Positions 12,201-20,805 of a DNA stretch of 62,529 nt are shown here, one piece after another; the first letter of the stretch is position 1; every line of letters starts with the position of its first letter. Under the pieces are notes generated by a model. It had not been told where the DNA came from and ran no database searches. It saw only the letters and a program-made list of their open reading frames with translations. The DNA comes from Triparma columacea (lineage: Eukaryota; Sar; Bolidophyceae; Parmales; Triparmaceae): assembly GCA_030267965.1 (NCBI GenBank), contig BRYA01000378.1:1-62529 (forward strand), given 5' to 3'. The position numbers were made by a program, and so were the translations under genes.

Positions 12201-14428
12201 TCTTTGTCAGGCCCCCCGTTGCCGTTATCTTCAGTAACAATTCGCTCATAGTCCTCTGAGTCTGTTGAAGAAGAAGCTTTTGTAAAGGCTGGAGTGCCCA
12301 TCTCTTCTGCAGCAGCCCTGAGCGCATCGTTCTCCTTCATCAACTTGTCGTTGATATCTTTGAGCTTCTTCGTCTCAACGAGGTGTTCGGCGGCGACCCT
12401 TACTGAGGATGCCTTGAGTTCGGCAATTTCTGGGTTTTGTTGGGGGGGGGGGATTTTGGTGAAAAAAGGTGGAAAAAGGCAAAAATCTAAAACTCCTTCA
12501 GAATGGCTTCCCAGCCCTCCCCTGAACAATAAAACCGCTCTACGCTTTGTCTACATGATTACGCCAGCTCACCTCGTCTAGCGTCCTCGTTAAAGCTTCC
12601 AGAGACTGCGAAGGGGACAACATTGGTGCACAAGTGAGATAAAATTACAAAGTTTCAACACATCCTTCCACGACTCTCCCGCTCTTGCCTAGAGTATTAC
12701 TATGTATTATTTCTTATTCGGCGCTCAACGCACAACTCACCTCGTCCAGCATCCTCATGACCATTTTCAGAGTCTGCGGTAATGGCGATTATGGTGTTTG
12801 TTAGTCAAAATGAAAAGATTTCCACGTGTGCTCCTCGTTTGTGTGTAGCATATTGAGCGCCCCACGCGGTCGCCGGAGACAGAACCCATGCGGTCTCCGC
12901 AGAAGCGCCCCATGCGGTCGCTGCAGGATGAACCAATGCGGTCGCTGCAGAAGCGTCCCATGCGGTCGCCGCAGACGGAACCCACGCAGTAGCTGGAGAT
13001 GGATCCCATGCGGTTTCCGCAGACCTGCGCGCGCACGTGTGCCGCGGCTGCCACCTGTTGAGCTCGACGCCGAGGGCCAGGCCCTCTGCGAACGGCTCCG
13101 CGCGTTCCGCACGCAGGCGGTAAGAAAAAACTACAAAGTTTCAACGCGTCCTCCCGCAACTCTCCCGCTCTCCCCTAAAGTGTTAAAATGTATTTTTCTT
13201 TTCCGGCTCTCAACGCACAACTCACCTCGTCCCGCGTCCTCGTGGCGGTTTTTGGAGTCTGCAGTAATGGCGATTATGGTGTTTGTTATGTTAGTCAACA
13301 TGAAAAGATTTCCATGCGTGCTCCTCGTTTCTGTGTAGCATATCAAGTGCCCCACGCGGTCGTCGCAGAAGCGTCCCATGCGGTCGCCGCAGACGGAACC
13401 CACGCGATCGCCGGGGACGGATCCCATGCGGTCGCCGGAGACGGATCCCGTGCGGTCGCCGCAGACCAGCGCGCGTTTCTGTGTAGAATATCAAGGGTCT
13501 CCCCCCCTACAACCCCCTGAAACGAACTTACCTCGGTCTTGTCCAGCGTCCTCGTGAGCGCTTTTAGATTTAGCGACTGCGAAGGGGACAACGTTGTTGC
13601 AAAAGTGAGAACATATTACAATGTTTCAACGTGCCCTCCCGCGACTCTCCCGCTCTCCCCTAGAGTATTAAAATGTATTTTTCTTATCCGGCTCTCAATG
13701 CACAACTCACCTCGTCCGGCGTCCTCGTGAGACATTTCAATTGCTGCAGAGGAAACGACAAAGAGGTGAAAATGAGCAAAAGCGGCAAACTTCATCTTGT
13801 CCTCCCACACATCTCCCGTCCTCTCCTAAAGTATAAAGATGTTCTTTTCCTCCTCAAGCTCTCGACGTTTACTCACCTCGTCTGGCTTCCCCATGATCAT
13901 TTTCAGATTCTGCGGGTGTGGAAATGTTGATGTTTTTGAGCTTTTTTTAATCATTTCATCAGTCTTCCCTACGACCTATCTTTTTCTCACTGCGCTACCA
14001 AATTGGCAACCTTCTCATCTCACCCCCGACGCGAACTCACCTCTTCCGGCGTCTCCATGAGACCTATCAATATCAGCAGCTGCCCCAAGGTTGACAGCAT
14101 ATTCATTTGCAGACTTGACGACATCAGCGGCACTTTCGTGGTCTTCGGTTGCCTCAGCATCCCCAACAATAGCAGACTGATCCGCGGCAGAATCAGCGGC
14201 GGCCGCAAGGAGGACAGCAAGGTCAGTTGCAGCAGTGACAATGTCAGCAGTTGTGCCATCGTGCGCAGTGCCCTTGACGGCGGCAACAAGGTCGTTGGCC
14301 GCTGATACTATAGATGCAAGATTGGCAGTATGTTGAGCTCTTGTTGCCCTTAAGTTGGCCTTCAATCCAGCTATCTCCTTGTCCCTCTGCTTCAGGAGAA
14401 TGGTTAAATCCATCTCACTGTCCTTCAT
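6275..14428 (-). CDS. Large START-domain and multi-pass membrane protein built from tiny repeated exons
   Basis: Eight exons on the minus strand: 14041-14428, 13877-13909, 13711-13743, 13532-13576, 13226-13258, 12741-12773, 12573-12605, 6275-12429; together 2250 residues. All exon joins are phase 1 with GTGAG or GTAAG donors and CAG acceptors. Exon 1 starts MKDSEMDLTILLKQRDKEI and is helical and Ala-rich. The last exon encodes a coiled coil, three START-like domains (the first two clearly duplicated, with VDIKSSVPNFVMN-type segments) and two ~400-residue membrane modules, each followed by an RRRES..RRAS tail. The membrane modules (TDVYVTNMF, AEAIPGVIIQLMAI, ATISYDW) resemble the XK-related scramblase layout; this is my inference from pattern and not certain. 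START domains bind lipids, so a membrane-lipid role is likely. The RRAS/RRES motifs look like basophilic kinase sites. The first exon and any further 5' exons are the least certain part. Confidence 0.75.
12861..13028. repeat. 24-bp minisatellite inside an intron (7 units)
   Basis: Seven contiguous 24-bp units of the type CCCATGCGGTCGCCGCAGAC plus four bases. It is much more GC-rich than the neighbouring intron. It lies between the micro-exons at 12741 and 13226. A further GC-rich stretch follows to about 13125. Confidence 0.85.
13351..13470. repeat. Second copy of the 24-bp minisatellite (5 units)
   Basis: Five contiguous units of the same 24-bp minisatellite. They are preceded, as in the first array, by a similar ~90-bp sequence containing GAAAAGATTTCCA and TGTGTAGCATAT. 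Array and flank were therefore duplicated together within the introns of the micro-exon gene. Confidence 0.85.
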
Positions 14429-15155
14429 TAGCCTGCGAAAGCGTGAGGGGGGAAATTTGTTTTCACGACGAAGATGATGGGTGAGCCGCGACGAACTGCT
14501 GCTGCCGCAATATCCTTTTAATTGCTCAGGGGTCCAAGTCCCCAAGGAAGTTGGGCCACATTCTGTTGTGTCCTTCCTCCCTCCCCCCCCCCCACCGTAT
14601 TCTCCCTCCCCAACGATCCAACGATCCCTCCTCCGCCCTCGCCTTCTATACAATCCTCACCTTGTTTCGTCCCTTATCCACTCCACTTCTTCACAAAGTC
14701 CCTGTTCCTAATGACGTCGTGAGAATCACCTGCCCTGCTCTAAAGCTCTCACGATCACAAAGGCAATACAAATGCGTTAAAGTGTGGAGCAGTAAGCTAA
14801 GGATAGCAGTAGTGAGAAGAAGAATGTAATTATAACTCGACAAGGCACTTTAACCCCAATAAAAATATGTCCCCTCAATCCTAACCAATTGTCCCCCTGT
14901 TGAGGGTTAGGGTTCCGCGAGGAGGACGAGGTTCTGCACACAGAGTACTACCTGACGAAGGGCGGTCTTAAAGCCGCAACGCTGGGAACTTCAATCGGCA
15001 CGGCGGGGTCCTTCTACAGCGGCTGCCCCAACGTTGCTGATATATATCTGTGCCAAGATGGTGAGGTTTGAGAGGAAACAACACAAGAACTGAAGAGCAC
15101 GAAATTTTGTATGGACATTTCTTATAGGCAAGAATCGTACTTTTATTTTTGACGG
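14429..15155. other. Intergenic region holding an orphan exon-like fragment
   Basis: Between two minus-strand genes. Most is low-complexity pyrimidine-rich sequence (14570-14710) without a convincing gene. The only protein-like stretch is at 14913-15071, listed separately. A CAG acceptor-like site just upstream of 14428 suggests that the START/membrane gene may have a 5' leader exon here. Confidence 0.4.
14913..15071 (+). pseudogene. Orphan exon or gene fragment
   Basis: An open frame of 52 codons plus stop lacks an ATG but follows a GGGTTAG that could be a splice acceptor. It begins FREEDEVLHTEYYLTKGG and ends YLCQDGEV. Composition and lack of low complexity look like real protein. No neighbouring plus-strand exon that could join it was found, so it may be the last exon of an unseen gene or a stranded fragment. 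Family not recognised. Confidence 0.35.
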
Positions 15156-16712
15156 TTACGACGGCGGAGGTGGTGGTGGGGGAGCTGCTGGAGGTGGTGC
15201 TGACGGTTGCTGAGTTAGTTGCTGTTGCTGCTGTTGCTGCTGTTGCTGCTGTTGCATGAAAAGTTGCTGCTGTTGGAAGAACATCTGTTGCTGTCTCTGT
15301 TGCTGCATCTGCATCTGCATCTGCATCTGCATCTGCTGCTCCATCGTCCCGTTGTTCATCATCCCATTGTTCATCATCCCCATCCCCATCCCGTTCCCAC
15401 TCATCATTCCGTTGTTGTTCACCATGCCCTGCTGCTGCATCATCAACTGCTGTTGCTGCGGTGCCGTCATCATATGTTGCTGCCCGAACGTTCCCATCAT
15501 CTGCTGCTGTCCCGGCACTCCCATAATCCCTTGTCCTTGCGTTCCCATCATCCCTTGTCCTTGCGTTCCCATCATAATTTCTTGCCCCTGCGAACTCATC
15601 GTCATCCCTTGCCCATTCGGCGCTCCGACCACAACCTTCTGCTGCCCCGTAGCCAGCATCCCCATTTGCATTTGCATCCTCCTCATTTCCTCTTCTTTTT
15701 CCCTCAGTTTCATCTTAAGCTCCTCCTCTCTCGCCATCCCCACAAAGTCATCCGCCTTCGGTAGCGCCCCCTGAGCAGTTGGTGTATCTCCAAAGTCCAA
15801 GCTTAGGAGATCCTCCGCCTGAGCCTGCCTTGTGTAATCCGAGTCGAGTTCACCTTGAGCGTTCGCGTTGATGGTGCTGCTCATCTTTCTCTTGTCATCG
15901 TAGTACTTCTCCGGTTTGCTGTTCGCGTGTTTGATCATGTCCTCCAAGCTGTGTTGCGCCCCGATGACCGCGGTTTTACCCACCGCACCGAAGCCTCCAA
16001 GGAGGTCGCCCTGGCTCTGTCTCTTCTTCCTCTCCTCCTCCTTCTGCCTCCTCTCCACCTCGGCGGGCTCAACGAAGTCGGTCTTGTCACCGATCGGGAG
16101 CATGGTGTTAGGGTCGGCATTCTGCTTGCGGAGATCCCTGATCTTGTTCGTGTCGTTGAGGAGTTCGATAAGCTCGCTGCGTTATGGAAAAGGGGTCGTT
16201 AGATGTCTACTATCTGAAGCCTGCCATCCAAACCCCACAACGCACCTTGCCTCGGATCTAACGTTCCCTCCCCTGTCTACTCCTTTGCCCGCAGGGTCTA
16301 TGAAGTTGTGTATCGCCCCCCTGTTGATTGCGGTATTGTACTCCTCCAGCTTCTCCACCTCTTCCAGAAGGTCCCAGGCCAGGTCCACGCACCTCTCTGC
16401 CCCGTGGGTGACGAGGTGGGAGAGAAGCTTGAGGGACTTCTCGACGGTTAAAGGGGTGGCCTCGTTGACGTTGAGGCCCTCCTTGATGATCTTGAAGACC
16501 TGGGAGCATTGGTCCTCCCCAAATGTGAGGGAGGCGATGCTGTGGAGGTCAAAGGTGGACGCACCGGTTATCTTCTCGTCGAAGAGGTAGCCACCCACCC
16601 TCTTCACAATCTCATTCTTGGTCAGTTTTGTGCCTAAGGGGGTTGGGGAGGGGACAAAGAGTTCAGTTAGTACTTGTCTCTCGAACTGCACGATTGGTAC
16701 CCCCGTAACCAT
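15156..16712 (-). CDS. Epsin-like ENTH-domain endocytic adaptor
   Basis: Two exons, 16246-16712 and 15156-16176, join in phase 2 (GTGCG donor, GCAG acceptor); 495 residues. The start at 16712 (MVTGVPIVQF) is the first in-frame ATG; the frame upstream closes with a stop. Residues 1-180 form an ENTH domain, with LKLLSHLVTHGAERCVD and ELIELLNDTNKIRDLRKQN matching the helices that bind phosphoinositides. Downstream are DLLGGFG and LLSLDFG; LLSLD fits a clathrin box. A Glu/Met coiled segment and a long Gln/Met-rich tail follow, with poly-Q from CAG/CAA runs near 15225-15340 and a Pro-rich end. This is the epsin layout: ENTH, short linear motifs, disordered tail. It should act at clathrin-coated membrane. 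It is divergent from the TLC gene at 17001, with 288 bp between starts. Confidence 0.88.
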
Positions 16713-17000
16713 TCTCGGCTTTTCTTGCGTTGTTGACAACCATTTCTAATTAAATCCGTGGTTTATCTTGGTTGCTAAGGTTTCGTTCGAGAAGAAGGCC
16801 AACAGTGAAAAACACTCACCAAGGTGCTTTGTGGCCGTTACAATGCCAGCGAACATCTTAATTTGAGAATACGCGGAGACCGGTCTGGTTTATTCTCCGA
16901 AAAGAGTTGATATGGGTTCGGATATGAGGAATATTTATTGGGGCTTGCTCATTAATTGGAGCAAAATTTTGGCTCCCCCAATTTCGACACAAATTCGACG

Positions 17001-17996
17001 ATGCGCGTAAATAATGTGCTTCTTATGCTTCTCTTTGGATACAGTTTTGCGTTTGATATAGCAGCATCTTCAGCATTCCCTCCCTCTGGTGTTAATTTGG
17101 TGTCATCCACACCGACACCTCCTAAAATCTCCCCAAAATCCCCCCTTACAAGAGTAAAAAGAGGTGGTTACTTACCATCCACTTCCTCCCTAATTCTTCC
17201 CTCCTGTGCATCATCTTGTGTGTTAAAAGTAGCATTCCAAGCCGGTGTAGTATGCCTCTCATCCCAGCTCGTCCTCCAGTCTGCATTCAAGCGTTCGAAG
17301 GACCCTTTACTAAACACCAACCCTGGGTACCTTGCGCACACGTGCGTGGCGCTGCCGTTGATGGCGTTCGTGTCTGGAGTAGGCTCTGTAGGGTGGTGGT
17401 TAAAGGGGAGACCTGGGACAGCTATGGGGAGGATCATGAATGGGAGTGATGAGGCTAGACTCTTAGGTGCAATCCTTTGTGGTATAATGACTATCTGGGA
17501 CGTCCCTACCTCCTTCCTTGTCCCCGGTCTCCGTTCCCCTGACATTCTTATCCACCACGCAATCCTCGCCGTCGTTTCATACATAGTAGCAACAACCCTC
17601 CCATCGTACTACTGTTTCTTCTACTTCGGTGTGGTGGAGTTAATCTCACCACCCCTCGCGATATATGATCAACTCGAGAAGACCTGTGAAATCGCTTCCA
17701 CCAAAAGCGACCCCCGTCTACCCCTCCTCCGCGTTATAAGAGACAGGTTCCAGATTTTGTCAGGTTTGATATTCACGATTACCAGAGCGTACCTATTCAC
17801 TAAGGTTACTTTCATTAACTTCCTACCCGACATTATAGCAGTAATGAGGTCACCGAATGCGAAGTCCTTAATGTTCACACTTAGAGTATCAGCCGTTGCG
17901 GCCGTGGGGTTCTCCGTGCTCCAACTGGTATGGTTCGAGAAGATGATCGCAGTCGTTACCGGCCGTAGGAAGGACGATAGGGTGAAGAGTAAATAG
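17001..17996 (+). CDS. TLC-domain membrane protein, possibly plastid-routed
   Basis: Single-exon gene of 331 residues. The N terminus MRVNNVLLMLLFGYSFAF is a signal peptide. It is followed by AASSAFPPS, close to the ASAFAP-type cleavage motif with Phe at +1 that directs proteins to secondary plastids in stramenopiles. The rest is a multi-helix membrane domain with IHHAIL, a following D/H pattern and FGVVELISPPLAIYD, typical of TLC (TRAM/LAG1/CLN8) proteins of the TLCD group. These sit in ER or plasma membrane and affect lipid composition. If the leader works as a bipartite plastid signal this would be an unusual location. Its end is 76 bp from the stop of the convergent DysF gene. Confidence 0.75.
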   Translation: MRVNNVLLMLLFGYSFAFDIAASSAFPPSGVNLVSSTPTPPKISPKSPLTRVKRGGYLPSTSSLILPSCASSCVLKVAFQAGVVCLSSQLVLQSAFKRSKDPLLNTNPGYLAHTCVALPLMAFVSGVGSVGWWLKGRPGTAMGRIMNGSDEARLLGAILCGIMTIWDVPTSFLVPGLRSPDILIHHAILAVVSYIVATTLPSYYCFFYFGVVELISPPLAIYDQLEKTCEIASTKSDPRLPLLRVIRDRFQILSGLIFTITRAYLFTKVTFINFLPDIIAVMRSPNAKSLMFTLRVSAVAAVGFSVLQLVWFEKMIAVVTGRRKDDRVKSK

Positions 17997-18072
17997 ACCA
18001 TATTTTCAAGAGGGAACCAAAATTCATCTTATTTTCCCCCCACATCTGTGTTCCGTTTACCCTTTAAAACCT

Positions 18073-20285
18073 CTATAACGTAGTCGTAAGGTCAACCTCC
18101 ATTTCGTTCAAATCGATGCTCGCGATACTGCTGCTCGAGCTCGTCCTCCTCCTCCTATCATCCCCCCCCTCCCCCTTACTGTTCCTCCTCTCCTGGTTAT
18201 CCTTAAGTGTTTTTTTAACCTTCTGAACCCCCTCTACAATCTTCTCCTTAATCGCCCCTCTCCCAATCCTCCTAAAGAAATCAGTCCCATCCCCAGAGCT
18301 AGCTCTCCTCCTCTCACCATGTGGTGTCCCTCCTCCCCCCATTTCCGGTAAATCATTCGGTGAACCACCCCTTGGACTTCCCCCCCTGCTCCCTCCCCCA
18401 CCAAGTGCACCTAGTACTTTCCTCTCGTTCCTATATTCCCTTGTATAATCAAGTACCTCCTCAAGTTCCTTTTTCATCTCCTCCAGTTCCCCCCTCAATC
18501 CCTTGTTCTGTTTCCTCAGCGTCTCAAAGTGCAGCAGCTTCTCGTCGCGCTGGTTTAGGGAGGTGTGGAGGTTGAGGATCTGGTCGGATAGCTTGGTTAC
18601 CATGTGGGACTGCATTGCACCGTGCATTACTACCTTTAAGTACTCCCTTTGGGTTGTTGGTGGGTAAAGGGGGGGGGTTTGGGAGTGTGTTAGATGATTC
18701 CATTCCCTCTTTATCCCTCTTTCCCTCTCTTTCCCTCCCTCTCTCACCTAGTCCCTTCAGAAATACCTTCATACTCCGTTAATATCCTAGTCCTTTCAAA
18801 CTTCCTTTTCCTAACCCCTCTACCCTTTTTATCCTCCGGACAAACCCCTCCAACATTACTCCTCAATTCATCAACATCCAACCCGTATATCCACCCGTCC
18901 TCATCAGCGTTGTAAACGTCCTTATCTACACGCCAACCACCAACCCACTCCCACTTACCACCTGAAGTCTCTGTTAAGGTATTATCGAAGTTACTCAAAC
19001 TTGTACGGTATGTGAAATCTCTGTCGGTTATATTGGAGGGTGCGCTGTTAAGGAGTGTTGGCATAAGACCTCCTGTGGTACTTGTACCTCGGGTTGGTAG
19101 ATTCTTCACAGATGATGGGAGAGCACCTCTACAACTGTGGTGAGGGGGGTTAGGGGGGGTGTTTGAATATAGGACAAGGGTTTGAAAACGGTTTGAATTA
19201 TTCTCACCTCCATTTACCGAACATACCATCCCACCCTTCCCATTCGTGACTTTCCTCTTTAACTATAATATCCTCCCTCCCAACTTTCCACGGTGTCTCC
19301 TCCAAAACTTCTACTAAAGTTTTAGGTAACGTTCTACTCCCATCCGTCTCTAATTTAGAGGCGATTTCAATAGCGGTGTTTGGTTTTGACAATCCCTCAA
19401 TAACCCTCTCCATAGCTTCTACCTTCTCTTTAAGTCCAATATTCTCAACCCCAAGATCCCTCCCTAGGGTAGAAGTATTCGGAGTCTCGGAAGTTTTCGT
19501 AGTTTGTGGAGGTGGTGAGAGGGTGGATATACCAAGCTCACCGAGCATACCTTGAAGTTCTATTCGTGCTGCCTGTGGAATTGTGGAGGAAGATGGCGTA
19601 GGGAAGGAGTGTTAAAGTGGTGGGTCAAATTACGCAGGTCAATGTGGGGGGTTTAATGGGGATGTAGTAGGGTACGTTGTTGTCGTGCAGGTTTATCGCA
19701 TGACTGTGAAACCGCAAGCTCCCCCCCCCCACGCTTTGCCCCTACCCTCAAACTTCCAACCCCCTAACCCCCTACAAGTCTCACCTCCTCCTCCTCCTCC
19801 CCATGTCCTTCCTTAACCTCTTTTTGTTCCTTGTGTATTTCTTCCTTCTTGTTACCCGTGTTGTCCACCTTGTTGTCCACCGTGTTATCAAGCGCGTTGT
19901 TAAGTAGCAGCTTAGTTTTCTTCAAGTCCTCCTCTAATTGTGCTCTCCTCCCTCTCTCTCTATCTAGCTCTCTAAGGACGTCAAATAGGACACCCTCTTC
20001 TTGATTCGCTGGGTGGAAATCACTGTCTGATAGTCTTGATGTTATGGGTGGGGATATAGGAGGAGGTGGTGGGGATATAGACTCTCCTTCTACTACCCCT
20101 GATGTTGGGGATTGTGGAGGAGCTGCTGGTGTTGAAAAAGGTGTTGAAGACGGTGTTGAAGAAGGCGTTGATTCATTGGTTGATGTTTGTGTTGATGATT
20201 GCGTAGAGTTGAATGACTGTGGGAAAAGACGAAGAAAAAGGAAAGAAAGAGATGAGAAGCTATCGGAAGACAAATGAGATTCCAT
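18073..20285 (-). CDS. Dysferlin-domain (DysF) protein with coiled coils
   Basis: Four exons: 19785-20285, 19208-19572, 18748-19128 and 18073-18646; phases 0, 2, 2; 606 residues. One acceptor has an alternative 6 nt upstream (exon from 19134), also in frame. The N-terminal part is Ser/Thr/Pro-rich, then coiled coil. Exon 3 holds the DysF signature: KWEWVGGWRVDKD, DEDGWIYGLDVDEL, then VRKRKFERTRIL, matching the paired Trp/Arg DysF-N and DysF-C motifs found in Pex23/Pex24-type peroxins, TECPR1 and dysferlin. The last exon has a coiled coil and a basic tail ending SSSIASIDLNEMEVDL. No membrane helix was seen, unlike the peroxins, so TECPR- or Spo73-like roles are possible. Exact role unknown. 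Confidence 0.75.
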
Positions 20286-20805
20286 TATTTCCAGGAATAC
20301 GACGATTGGAGACACACAACATGACAACATAAGATGATGACACTATTATACGCACACGCAACACCATATTTACCCACTTACACTCAGTTTCGTTGAGAAA
20401 TCCATCTCAATAAAGTGGACCCAATTTTGGCAAAAGAAAACTTATCTTAGGTAAGACGGGACAACAATGACAATAATAACCCTTACTATAGCTTTCACCA
20501 GTAGTTTTTAGTCGTATTGTTGATTTTTATCTCCTATTCACGTCCAAGTAAAAGTTATTTCACCTCTTCGATCACGGTCGACTGACTGAGTATCATTGGG
20601 TTTGGATTATTCGTCTCATAGACAAGATAATACCACTTTCGGCCATATTTTCGATACTGTTAGCACCATATTGGGGTTGCTTTTGGGAGAGAACCGCCAT
20701 TGACGCCACAATGACGCATTCCTTGAGGGTCTCACCATCCCTCTCCCTTGGTCTTACTCCATCACACCACACTAACCCTCTTGAGCCCGTCAATAATGTA
20801 GGAAA
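20286..20805 (+). promoter_or_regulatory. Upstream region of BspA-type gene 1, duplicated upstream of gene 2
   Basis: Positions 20436-20710 match 22691-22960 closely, e.g. CACGTCCAAGTAAAAGTTATTT, GGATTATTCGTCTCATAGAC and CACTTTCGGC. Just before the start is CACTAACCCTC..GCCCGT.AATAATGTAGGA, also present before genes 2 and 3. No gene was seen. This probably contains the promoter, carried along when the genes duplicated (inference). Confidence 0.5.

Larger units (their letters stand above)
12573..13909 (-). repeat. Array of six micro-exons (33/45 nt) with duplicated flanking introns
   Basis: Exons at 13877-13909, 13711-13743, 13532-13576, 13226-13258, 12741-12773 and 12573-12605. Five are exactly 33 nt, one is 45 nt. 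All are phase 1-1 and carry CAG acceptors and GTGAG (one GTAAG) donors. Each encodes a version of D-S-x-N-x-H-E-D-A-G-R: ESENDHGEARR, AIEMSHEDAGR, VAKSKSAHEDAGQDR, DSKNRHEDAGR, DSENGHEDAGR, VSGSFNEDARR. Exon 1 itself ends in DRSHGDAGR. About 90 nt of intron downstream of several exons are also alike, so the exon and its intron were duplicated together. Confidence 0.8.

Noticed and set aside
8211..12259. Plus-strand open frames opposite the START/membrane gene
   Set aside because: Antisense shadows of the long, clearly coding minus-strand exon.
12801..13494. Open frames on both strands over the 24-bp minisatellites (CGDRMG-type repeats)
   Set aside because: 24 bp is a multiple of three, so frames stay open by chance; the segments lie between good splice sites and do not fit the phase of the gene.
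15219..15774. Leu/His- and Cys/Ile-rich plus-strand frames near 15.2-15.8 kb
   Set aside because: Reverse reading of the CAG/CAA poly-Q and Met-rich region of the epsin gene.
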